Part shown: in pieces, positions 41,086-47,927 of the stretch | How the letters are laid out: each line of letters opens with the position of its first letter | Numbering within the stretch: position 1 is the first letter of the stretch | Assembly: GCA_965116325.1 (NCBI GenBank) | Contig: OZ220675.1 | Coordinates: 248,001-312,000 of the forward strand | Reading direction: 5' to 3' | Source: JAGWBF01 sp965116325 | GTDB taxonomy: Bacteria > Chloroflexota > Dehalococcoidia > Lucifugimonadales > JAGWBF01 | DNA: 64,000 bases | The notes under the pieces: generated by a model | Seen by the model: the letters and a program-made list of their open reading frames with translations, nothing else | The model's database searches: none | Told to the model about the DNA's origin: nothing | Made by a program: the position numbers and the translations under genes

Positions 41086-42024
41086 TCACCCCACCAAGTC
41101 GGTATACCGAAGTCGCTTGCCGACCATCCCGCCAGCGATACGGCGCATCTGGGAGATGGTGTCCAGGGGACGGGCGTTATGACGCCCTGCGAACTCGGTA
41201 ACGTACCGGTCTAGGTGTTTCGGGCTTACATGGTGAAAACTTCCCATGATGCCCCGATCCAGCAATGCCCAAAAGCTCTCTATGCCGTTCACGTGGGCCT
41301 GCTCTCTCACGTACTCACCCGCCGAGTGCTGCACGGTGATGTGCTGGCGGGCTATCCCCGTGTAGGCTGTTGCCTCATCGGTGTTGATGATGGCCGTCGG
41401 TAGAGTAACGCTTTCAACCCGCCCCTGCAATGTCTGCCCATCAGGGTTGTCCACAACCCCCGCGACCACTTTGTTGGTGGAGCGGTCAAGGACGCCGTGC
41501 ACGATGGTCTTGCCAACCGAGCCCCGCCCCTGGCGATTCTTCTTCCGCCCGTGCTTGTTCTTCTCAATCCCGCCGATGGCTGTCTCATCGGACTCAACCG
41601 GCCCCTCGAACTTGGCCAGGACTTCGGGGAACGCCTTGCGGATGCGGTGAGACAGATGCCATGCCGTCTTGTAGGTGATGTCCAGGTCCCGGTGCAACTT
41701 CATGCTGCTGGTGCCCTTCAAGCCCGTGGTGAGCAGGTAGATGGAGATGGCCCAAACACGGCATCCAAGTGGGCTACCCTGCATCACGGTTCCGTGCTTC
41801 ACCGAGAAGTGCTTACGGCAGTCCTTACACCGCAGAGGCATGGGCTTACGGCTGGGAACTTCGGCAATGCGGAGGGACCCACAGAACGGACAGGCTGGGT
41901 TGCCCTTGGGCCAGCGCACCGAGGCAAACCAGGTCTCGGCGGCTGCATCATCGGGGAACATCTCCATCAGCTTGATTAGGCTGATGCCCTTGCGGTAGTG
42001 CTTTCCAGGAGCGTTGCTAGCCAT
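41086..42024 (-). CDS. IS1595-family (ISXO2-like) transposase
   Basis: A 312-residue transposase. N-terminal zinc ribbon with Cys45, Cys48, Cys66 and Cys69 (CPFC and CKDC), a helical linker, and a DDE-type catalytic domain: Asp146 in ESDETAIGG, Asp216 in NTDEAT and Glu249 in NGIESFWALLDRG, followed by FHHVSPKHLDRYVTEFAGRHN. All elements expected for the family are present and the frame is intact. The start is ATG with AGGTGAG ahead. It drives the element and heads the passenger operon. Confidence 0.95.
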   Translation of the reverse strand: MASNAPGKHYRKGISLIKLMEMFPDDAAAETWFASVRWPKGNPACPFCGSLRIAEVPSRKPMPLRCKDCRKHFSVKHGTVMQGSPLGCRVWAISIYLLTTGLKGTSSMKLHRDLDITYKTAWHLSHRIRKAFPEVLAKFEGPVESDETAIGGIEKNKHGRKKNRQGRGSVGKTIVHGVLDRSTNKVVAGVVDNPDGQTLQGRVESVTLPTAIINTDEATAYTGIARQHITVQHSAGEYVREQAHVNGIESFWALLDRGIMGSFHHVSPKHLDRYVTEFAGRHNARPLDTISQMRRIAGGMVGKRLRYTDLVG

Positions 42025-42051
42025 TACTCACCTACGATTCAACGTAGTATT

Positions 42052-42080
42052 ATTGTACACGGACTAGCCATAGAAATCAA
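42052..42080 (-). promoter_or_regulatory. Promoter of the transposase-passenger operon
   Basis: Minus-strand -35 TTGATT (42075-42080), 17-bp spacer, -10 TACAAT (42052-42057). The spacer contains TGGCTAGT (42063-42070 as its complement), an 8-bp copy of the inner TIR sequence. Transposase binding there could repress its own transcription. Confidence 0.6.
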
Positions 42081-42097
42081 GGATATCCTGTCAGTTT

Positions 42098-42121
42098 TGG
42101 CTAGTTTGGTGTATAATTCCC
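42098..42121. repeat. Right terminal inverted repeat of the IS1595-type element
   Basis: Starts TGGCTAGTTT and ends ATTCCC at 42121, next to the right TTTGATAT. Its TGGCTAGT forms an inverted pair with ACTAGCCA at 42063-42070 in addition to pairing with the left end. It supplies the TAG stop that ends the truncated dehydratase. Confidence 0.9.
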
Positions 42122-42129
42122 TTTGATAT
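42122..42129. repeat. Target site duplication, right copy (TTTGATAT)
   Basis: Matches 39421-39428 exactly. Within the dehydratase frame it codes for part of Asp-Ile-Lys. Confidence 0.93.
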
Positions 42130-42840
42130 CCGGGTTGATTGCCTTGGCGACGATGCAGGCCCCTGCGGCCCCGCTTCCCCCACCCAGAGGCACGTAGATG
42201 TGGTCAACCTCGGGGAAGTCCTCGATGATCTCCAGGGTTTCGGTCCCGACTCCTGCGATCAGGAGAGGTTCGTTTACGGCGTGGACGTACCGGTAGCCCC
42301 TTTCGGCGGCCAAACGGGCGCACTCCTCCCGGCACTCGTCGAAGTTTTTGCCGTAGAAGACAATCTCCGCCCCTTGGTTCCGCATGGAGCGCACCTTCAG
42401 GGGGTTGGCTCCCTCGGGAAGGCAGATCACCGCTTTTGAGCCGAACAGCCGACAGGCATAGGCGATGGACTGGCCGTGGTTGCCCGAGGAAGCGGTGATC
42501 ACCCCTCTTGCCCTCTCCTCTTCGCTCATATGGGCCAGCAGGTTCACGCCGCCCCGCACCTTGAAGGACCCCAGGGCTTGGTGGTTCTCATGCTTCAGGC
42601 GGACACTTGCTCCCAGGAGCTGGTCCAAGGCGGGATAGGAGTGGAGAGGAGTCCCGGGAACATAGGGGGATATGGTGTTCCTGGCTTCCAATACATCCTG
42701 GAGAGTAGGTCTGTTCAAGGCGCTCCTTACTTCGGTACATCCTCGGTTAAACCCGGTGGTTTCCAGGCTGACTGTGCTGTACAGCTTATGTTACGTCAAT
42801 TGCTGATTCAACGGATGTCCACAGGATGTGCAAGACAAGC

Positions 42841-42873
42841 AAAGAGCCCGGCTACTTGATAGCCGGGCTCTTT
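42841..42873 (-). terminator. Terminator of the 2-oxoacid oxidoreductase operon
   Basis: A perfect 14-bp stem, AAAGAGCCCGGCTA (42841-42854) with its complement (42860-42873) around CTTGA, 28 bp past the beta-subunit stop. The stem is strong and A/T-flanked, so it may work in both directions. Confidence 0.75.
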
Positions 42874-42901
42874 AGCATTACCTGTTGCAGGCTGGGGCTG
42901 C

Positions 42902-43891
42902 TTAGTCTTCCTTGACGTTGATGGGAATGACCCCAGGGCCCCACCAGCGCTCCCACATGTCGTCCACCTTGCCCTGGACGAACTTCGTGTCTTCCTCGGT
43001 GAAGTGGGCAAAGCGCCCCTGGCGGGACAGGTATTCCTCGACGGGCCTGCGCTTCTTCATGCCCTTGGCGATGGCCTTGGAGGGACCGTTGAGGAACAGC
43101 TCGCCGTCCACGATCTCGTAGAGGACCCAGAGACCCGTCTCCACAGCCAGCATACCCAGCTCATGGGAGAACTTGGGATCGTAGTCCCAGCCCTTGGGGC
43201 AGGGGTCGATGCTGTGGATAAAGGTCGGGCCGCCGATGGTCAAGGCCCGGCGCAGCTTGTTGGTCATGTCCAGCCCGTAGGAGCCGCAGGAGGTGGCCAA
43301 GTACCGGCAATCCGGGTGGCCTGCCGCCAGCATGCCCACCATGTTCTTCTTCCAGCGGGTATTCATGATGCGATGCACCTTGCCCGGAGGGCTGAAGGTG
43401 GAGTTGGCGCCCCAGGGGGATGAGCCCGACACCTGGATGTCCGTGTTGGCGTAGGACTCGTTGTCATACAGAAGCACCAGGTGGTTGTACTCTGGGTGGG
43501 TCAGTGAAGCGGATATACCGGAGAGGCCCATGTCGATCCCGCCGCCGTCTCCGCAGAAAGAGATGACGTTGATGGGTTCGTCTTGAATCTTGCCCTTTCG
43601 CATCAAGGCCTTCAGGCCAGCCGCCGTACCGGTCGCTGCCGCACCAGAGGAACCAAGCTGGGTATGCATCCATGGCACCACCCAGGGACTGGTGTAGTAG
43701 GTCGTGTTGGCTACGTACATGCAGCCGGTGCTTCCCGTGACGATGGTGCGGTCCCCGGCGGCCTTCACCATCAGACGCATGGTCAAAGCCGATTCGCATC
43801 CCTGGCATGTCCTGTGTCCCGACGTGAACATCTCCTCGATGGGGATGTTCTTCACACCTCGTACCTGAGGGAGATCTACCATCTGGGTCAT
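42902..43891 (-). CDS. porB: 2-oxoacid:ferredoxin oxidoreductase beta subunit
   Basis: A 329-residue TPP-binding subunit. GHRTCQGCES and GSTGCMYV hold cysteines for the PorB cluster, SFCGDGGGIDMGLSG with LLYDNESYANTD is the TPP-Mg motif, and DPCPKGW carries the last cysteine. The complex oxidatively decarboxylates a 2-oxoacid such as pyruvate to acyl-CoA and reduces ferredoxin. Substrate class cannot be fixed; related complexes act on pyruvate, 2-oxoisovalerate or aryl-pyruvates. Last gene of the operon, 3 bp after the alpha subunit. Confidence 0.9.
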   Translation of the reverse strand: MTQMVDLPQVRGVKNIPIEEMFTSGHRTCQGCESALTMRLMVKAAGDRTIVTGSTGCMYVANTTYYTSPWVVPWMHTQLGSSGAAATGTAAGLKALMRKGKIQDEPINVISFCGDGGGIDMGLSGISASLTHPEYNHLVLLYDNESYANTDIQVSGSSPWGANSTFSPPGKVHRIMNTRWKKNMVGMLAAGHPDCRYLATSCGSYGLDMTNKLRRALTIGGPTFIHSIDPCPKGWDYDPKFSHELGMLAVETGLWVLYEIVDGELFLNGPSKAIAKGMKKRRPVEEYLSRQGRFAHFTEEDTKFVQGKVDDMWERWWGPGVIPINVKED

Positions 43892-43894
43892 AAC

Positions 43895-45109
43895 CTACCT
43901 CCTTACACCTATCCACTGTTTGTCGCGGTCTATTTTACCAGTTGCCAGGGCTTCGTACATCACGTCTTTCATTTCAACGACGTTCTGGCCCCGGACTTCC
44001 CGGCCTCCCAAGCCGGCGATGAAGCTGAGGACCAATGGCCTCTTTTCCGAGTCATACAGGGCTGCCCTGATGTCATTGTACAGCACCCCGCCAAAGTCGG
44101 GTGAGCCGAAGGAGTAGTCTCTATCGACCACTCCGATTGCCTTGAACCGGGAGAGGCATTCCTTGATCTCCTCGGTCGCGAAGGGGCGGAACCACTTTAT
44201 GCGCACGAATCCTACTTTTATGCCCTGCTCCCGCATCTGCCGTACAGCCACGCGCACTGGGAGGGCCAGGGTGCCCATTCCCACGAAGACGACCTCTGCA
44301 TCATCGGTCATATATTCTTCGAAGAAGGGACTGGGGGTCCCACGCCCGAAAATGTCCCTGAACTCTTCGTGAACCTCTTCGACCACCCCCTTTGCCCTGC
44401 GCATCCCGTCGTCCGTCTGCCTCCGTATCTCCATCAGCCAGTCCTCGTTGACCTGGGGCGCCACAGTGATGGGGTTGTCAGGGTGGAGTATCTTGTCTCC
44501 CCTGTCGTAGCGAGGAAGGAACTTGTCGACCAGGGACTTATCGGGCACGTTGGTCAGCACCTGGGAGTGGGTCAGGAAGGAACCGTCGGCGCTGATAGCG
44601 CACGGCAGGAACACCCTGGAATCCTCGGCGATACGCCATGCCATCAAGGCGGTATCAAATGCTTCCTGGGCGGTTGACACCCAGTTGAGCATCCATCCCA
44701 AGTCCCGGACAGCCAGGGCGTCGTTGTGCTCGGTGCCGAAGGCTCCCGGGTCGTCCAGGGCCCGGTTGCCGACCATTGCCACAACGGGAAGCCTCAGCCC
44801 GGCGGTCACCGCCAGGGCTTCGAAGGCGTAGAACCAGCCCACACCGCTGGAGCCGCAGAAGACCCGGGCGCCCACAGCCGAGGCGTGCTTGACGATCTCG
44901 AACTGAGAGTGTTCGCTTTCTGCAACTATGAACTCGCAGTCCATGTCACCGTCTGCCACAAGCCTGGAGACGTACTGCATCACGGTGTCGTAGGGACGGA
45001 TGGGGTACGCCGTGATCACATCGACATCAGCCATTGAGCAGGCGATGGCGATGGCTTCGCTGCCGCTGATGAGCAGCTCTTGTTCCGACTTTTGGGCTGT
45101 CGTTGCCAT
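43895..45109 (-). CDS. porA: 2-oxoacid:ferredoxin oxidoreductase alpha subunit
   Basis: A 404-residue pyrimidine-binding alpha subunit: GSEAIAIACSMADVDVITAYPIRPYDTVM, FIVAESEHSQFEIVKHASAVGARVFCGSSGVG, and a C-terminal domain II with VGFVRIKWFRPFATEEIKECL. The start codon shares its A with the TAA stop of the fused gamma-delta gene, so translation is coupled. It forms the enzyme core with PorB. The TSSGVG-like segment is GSSGVG here. Confidence 0.9.
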   Translation of the reverse strand: MATTAQKSEQELLISGSEAIAIACSMADVDVITAYPIRPYDTVMQYVSRLVADGDMDCEFIVAESEHSQFEIVKHASAVGARVFCGSSGVGWFYAFEALAVTAGLRLPVVAMVGNRALDDPGAFGTEHNDALAVRDLGWMLNWVSTAQEAFDTALMAWRIAEDSRVFLPCAISADGSFLTHSQVLTNVPDKSLVDKFLPRYDRGDKILHPDNPITVAPQVNEDWLMEIRRQTDDGMRRAKGVVEEVHEEFRDIFGRGTPSPFFEEYMTDDAEVVFVGMGTLALPVRVAVRQMREQGIKVGFVRIKWFRPFATEEIKECLSRFKAIGVVDRDYSFGSPDFGGVLYNDIRAALYDSEKRPLVLSFIAGLGGREVRGQNVVEMKDVMYEALATGKIDRDKQWIGVRR

Positions 45110-46284
45110 TAGAGCCCCTCCACTCTGGTCTGGCTGTCGGTAGCGCTACCGACCTCCGCCTGGTACTGGCCGACATGATGGAAGCCGTGAGAGCGAGGAC
45201 CCTGAGCCTTATGTTTCTCCACGATGTCAGTCATCCACTTGTTGTAGCCGTCCTTGCTCTCTTGCCAGGCTTCCCATTGGCTCTCGTTGCCTTCGAACTC
45301 TGCCTCGTTGACCATGGTTATGCAGTCGGGGACGGGGCAGACATCCTCGCAGACTCCGCAACCGCAGCAGGACTCCATGTTGGAGTCGTACAGCCCATCG
45401 GGGGTCACATCGAAACAGGAGTCGGGGCAGTGCAGCCAGCACAGGGTGCACTTGATGCACGTCTCGAAGTTAACCACCGGGCGCATGGTGCGGGTGCTCC
45501 ACTTCTTGAAGTAGGGGTTTCGGACCGGCTCGTACCCGCCGTCACCACCACGGAAGCCTGTACCCTGTTCCACGTTGCGCACTACCAGGGCTTCTTCCAT
45601 GGTTGTCCAGCCAGGCATATCGAAGCTGAAGGGCTCCTCGGGGTTGCCCTCGCCCGGCTCCACCACGCGGGTCTCCATTCGCTCGAATGACTTCCGAGCC
45701 GAGTCCACTTTCACAGGGTTGTTCCACTGCTCCAAGATCGCCTCTTCCACTGCCTCGAGGCTCACCATTTCGGGGCACACTTTGCAAATGGCTCCCAGCA
45801 CGCGGACATCGGTGTGGTCGTCCTTGTAAACCCAGAGGCCGGAGAAGCTGGTGCTGCCCTGGACTACTCCGATGTTGTAAGGAACATCCTTGGTGTGGAT
45901 ATCGCTTACCAGTTCGCCCCTGCCCTGTACCGAGGTTACCAGGACAGTTCCGGTTTCCTTGGTAAGCTGGTTGATGGGCTGAAGGCCGTACCAACCCCAG
46001 GACTCCACTCCCTTGCAGAGGGTGTCGTCCACGGCGACGGTAACGTCCACGTTGTCCGCCTCGTACATCGCCAGGTTCTCTTCCAGCTCTTCCTGGGTGT
46101 CGGCCACCACGGCGAAGTACTTTGCGGGGATGCCGTTCCTCTCCGGGGAATCTCCATACCTTCCGAAGCCTATTCCAACTTTCCCTTCCTTCCGGGCTGC
46201 CAGGACGATGCCCCGGCAGATATTCCGGGCGAGGGTCTTTTGGAATATGCCCCTGTAGACCACCTCAAGCGACGTTTTGGCCAT
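45109..46284 (-). CDS. 2-oxoacid:ferredoxin oxidoreductase, fused gamma and delta (ferredoxin) subunits
   Basis: A 391-residue fusion. The first ~200 residues are the gamma domain (EVVYRGIFQKTLARNICRGIVLAA, FGRYGDSPERNGIPAKY, VPYNIGVVQGS). The C-terminal part holds a two-cluster ferredoxin with CIKCTLCWLHCP and CCGCGVCEDVCP. In many organisms these are separate PorG and PorD chains. The acidic, long C-terminal tail after the clusters is unusual. First structural gene after the GntR regulator, 78 bp downstream. Confidence 0.88.
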   Translation of the reverse strand: MAKTSLEVVYRGIFQKTLARNICRGIVLAARKEGKVGIGFGRYGDSPERNGIPAKYFAVVADTQEELEENLAMYEADNVDVTVAVDDTLCKGVESWGWYGLQPINQLTKETGTVLVTSVQGRGELVSDIHTKDVPYNIGVVQGSTSFSGLWVYKDDHTDVRVLGAICKVCPEMVSLEAVEEAILEQWNNPVKVDSARKSFERMETRVVEPGEGNPEEPFSFDMPGWTTMEEALVVRNVEQGTGFRGGDGGYEPVRNPYFKKWSTRTMRPVVNFETCIKCTLCWLHCPDSCFDVTPDGLYDSNMESCCGCGVCEDVCPVPDCITMVNEAEFEGNESQWEAWQESKDGYNKWMTDIVEKHKAQGPRSHGFHHVGQYQAEVGSATDSQTRVEGL

Positions 46285-46362
46285 GGTTCCTCCTTACCAT
46301 TGTTTCGCTATGTGCCGATCTGTTCCGTATCTACAGCAGCAGGTACTGGGACACTGCTTTCA

Positions 46363-47091
46363 TTAGTCCGATGCAGAGCCCGCAAGCTCTTCCGCCGAGC
46401 CTCCGAGGACATATGCAGGCTCTACCTCGGTGATGTGGTGTTCCATGGCCGTCCTAGCCCCATCGGAGTTTCCCGAACTGACCATGTGCAGGATCTGGCG
46501 ATGGGATGCCAAAGAGCGCTGGGGCCTTCCCGGCCTCTGCATTGCATGGTCCCTCGATTGGGCGAGAATATCGGACATGGTCGAGATCACCTTGACCAGC
46601 ACCGGGTTTTGGGTCCCCTGGGCCAGCGCGAAATGGAAGGCGGTGTCGCCATCCACGCCAGTTCCGCCGTTGGTGATCTGAGTCTCCTGGTCTTCGATGG
46701 CTGCCAGCATGCGCTCCCAATCGTCGGCGGTGGAGCGTTCCGCCGCCAGTGAGGCGATATGGGGTTCCAGCAGGTGGCGTACCTCGAAGATGTCCTCCAG
46801 GTCTCGGTTGGCCTCGGTGAGGGTGGAAACGATGATGGAAGCCAGGGGTTCCAGGGACTCGGAGCTTACATAGGTCCCCGATCCCGGGCGGCTGACCACC
46901 ATACCTTGAAGCTCCAGCGACCGCATAGCCTCGCGCAGGGAGCCTCGCCCCACCTGGAAGCGTTCGGCGAGCTCCCTCTCCGAGGGCAGGCGGTCTCCCG
47001 GCTTCAGCACACCATCTCGTATCAGGTCCCGTATCTGGCCTGCTATATCCTGGTGTATCTTCCGGCGCTGTATTACCTGGAAATCTTCCAT
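46363..47091 (-). CDS. GntR-family (FadR-type) transcriptional regulator
   Basis: Starting at ATG 47091 (MEDFQVIQRRKIHQD) gives 242 residues: an N-terminal winged helix (LKPGDRLPSERELAERFQVGRGSLREAMRSLELQGMV) and a helical FadR/FCD ligand domain, with HHITEVEP near the end as metal or ligand residues. An in-frame ATG at 47154 would put the operator inside the gene and is less likely. It lies directly upstream of the 2-oxoacid oxidoreductase genes, so it probably regulates them and itself in response to an organic acid. Confidence 0.88.
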   Translation of the reverse strand: MEDFQVIQRRKIHQDIAGQIRDLIRDGVLKPGDRLPSERELAERFQVGRGSLREAMRSLELQGMVVSRPGSGTYVSSESLEPLASIIVSTLTEANRDLEDIFEVRHLLEPHIASLAAERSTADDWERMLAAIEDQETQITNGGTGVDGDTAFHFALAQGTQNPVLVKVISTMSDILAQSRDHAMQRPGRPQRSLASHRQILHMVSSGNSDGARTAMEHHITEVEPAYVLGGSAEELAGSASD

Positions 47092-47102
47092 CCACTCTCT
47101 CG

Positions 47103-47129
47103 TGGTCAGATGGTCTGGTGGTCTGACCA
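47103..47129. promoter_or_regulatory. GntR operator: TGGTCTGACCA with three TGGTC repeats at 8-bp steps
   Basis: TGGTCTGACCA (47119-47129) fits the TGGTnnnACCA consensus of FadR/PdhR-type regulators; the flanking AATT on the right extends the match. TGGTC also starts at 47103 and 47111, giving three tandem half-sites on the same DNA face pattern. It lies just downstream of the likely transcription start. Confidence 0.65.
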
Positions 47130-47144
47130 ATTGAGGCTTCGGAA

Positions 47145-47173
47145 AAAGTATCACGCTTCGTTTTGTCTGTCAA
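47145..47173 (-). promoter_or_regulatory. Promoter of the gntR-por operon
   Basis: Minus-strand -35 TTGACA (47168-47173, perfect), 17-bp spacer, -10 TACTTT (47145-47150, weak). Transcription would start near 47137, so the operator at 47103-47129 sits in the early leader, where a bound repressor would block elongation. Confidence 0.45.
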
Positions 47174-47326
47174 TACCCCGGAGAAACTCTCAAATCGAAT
47201 CGAGGAAGCCTTGTCTAAGAGGAGAGGAGCGTTACCGACCGTGGTCAGTCTCTTGGAAGGACGCGGAGTTCAGGTTACAATGGGCCGACTACATCCATCC
47301 ACGGGGGACCGGAAGCAACTACACAT

Positions 47327-47644
47327 ATGGACAACGAACCCGAAAAGGTTGAACTTGAGGACCAGGGAATCCGCATAACCTGGAAGGACGGCCACCGCAG
47401 TATCTACTCCCACCGGGTGCTTAGGCTGAAGTGCCCCTGTGCCCAGTGTGTGGACGAAATGACCCATGAGCTGCGCCTCGACCCGGATACCGTCCCCATG
47501 GATGTGCGGGCAGAAGACCACTTGACGGTCGGCAACTACGCCCTGCAGTTTCTGTGGAGCGACGTCCACTACACCGGCATCTACACCTACGAGTTCCTGC
47601 GATCCACCTGCACCTGCATGGAGTGTTTGGCCGCCAGGGACTAA
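47327..47644 (+). CDS. DUF971 family protein
   Basis: A 105-residue protein. The DUF971 fold (also the N-terminal domain of gamma-butyrobetaine hydroxylase) shows WKDGHRSIYSHRVLRLKCPCAQC, VGNYALQFLWSD, HYTGIYTYEFLR, and the CTCMEC cysteines at the end. It binds zinc or an iron-sulphur cluster in related proteins, and is often tied to iron-sulphur assembly. Start ATG is preceded by no strong ribosome site. Confidence 0.85.
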   Translation: MDNEPEKVELEDQGIRITWKDGHRSIYSHRVLRLKCPCAQCVDEMTHELRLDPDTVPMDVRAEDHLTVGNYALQFLWSDVHYTGIYTYEFLRSTCTCMECLAARD

Positions 47645-47672
47645 ATCGCGTCGCAATAGGGGTGCGAGACGA

Positions 47673-47906
47673 TTAAGGGCTGCCGGGTGTTTCCGGCTTG
47701 GGAGTGGATGGCTTCGAGGGGCTCACCTGGGCCCCTGCCTTGAAGATGTGGCCGTACACCCCGTCCCTGAACCCGAACACCGAGAACTTGCGCTTGCCCG
47801 GCGAATCGCATTCGGGACATGCTGAGGGATCGTCCCTGCGGGCAAGGGGGCGGACCGACTCAAATACGTTCCCGCAGCTTGTGCACTCGTACTCGTAAAC
47901 AGGCAT
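47673..47906 (-). CDS. FmdB-family zinc-ribbon protein
   Basis: A 77-residue protein beginning MPVYEYECTSCGNVFE, with a second CPEC about 20 residues later: the FmdB-type zinc ribbon. The C-terminal ~25 residues are Pro/Ser/Thr-rich and low in complexity. FmdB proteins are named after a putative regulator of formamidase, but most have no known role. It converges on the DUF971 gene with a 28-bp gap. Confidence 0.85.
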   Translation of the reverse strand: MPVYEYECTSCGNVFESVRPLARRDDPSACPECDSPGKRKFSVFGFRDGVYGHIFKAGAQVSPSKPSTPKPETPGSP

Positions 47907-47927
47907 AACTTCCTCTCGAAACTGGGA

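Larger units (their letters stand above)
39429..42121 (-). mobile_element. IS1595-family transposon carrying a methyltransferase-nuclease cassette
   Basis: A 2,693-bp element bounded by 24-bp imperfect inverted repeats and flanked by TTTGATAT duplications. From the right end, genes run tnp, DNA methyltransferase, PD-(D/E)XK nuclease-like, then a 49-residue basic protein. All four share one strand and are spaced as an operon (gaps of 18 and 13 bp and an 8-bp overlap). IS1595-type elements with passenger genes are known in general; a restriction-modification-like pair as the cargo is what stands out. Boundaries are read directly and confirmed by frame restoration of the target gene. Intact ends and an intact transposase suggest recent insertion and possible mobility. 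Confidence 0.93.
39049..42718 (-). pseudogene. Serine/threonine dehydratase gene split by a transposon
   Basis: The 5' half (42130-42718 plus the target site) encodes the PLP-binding part: GSFKVRGG with Lys53, SSGNHGQSIA and the GGGSGAAGA phosphate loop. It stops at a TAG supplied by the transposon end. The 3' half (39049-39428) encodes VVAVQSAQ, then TQEILWDLLDDFV and the GGNITIPQL cofactor loop. Removing 39429-42121 and one copy of TTTGATAT joins them in frame as INPDIK-VVAVQ, a 322-residue enzyme of normal length. The element must have entered a working gene. The 3' half can start at an ATG inside the transposon end but would lack the PLP lysine. Confidence 0.95.

Noticed and set aside
39049..42718. 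Two separate genes: a 134-residue and a 205-residue dehydratase-like protein
   Set aside because: They are halves of one gene. Their broken ends coincide exactly with the transposon ends and target duplication, and the frame is restored on removal.
47163..47378. A 71-residue open frame ahead of the DUF971 gene
   Set aside because: It overlaps the start of the DUF971 gene in another frame and the gntR promoter, and has no clear start site. The region is better explained as regulatory.
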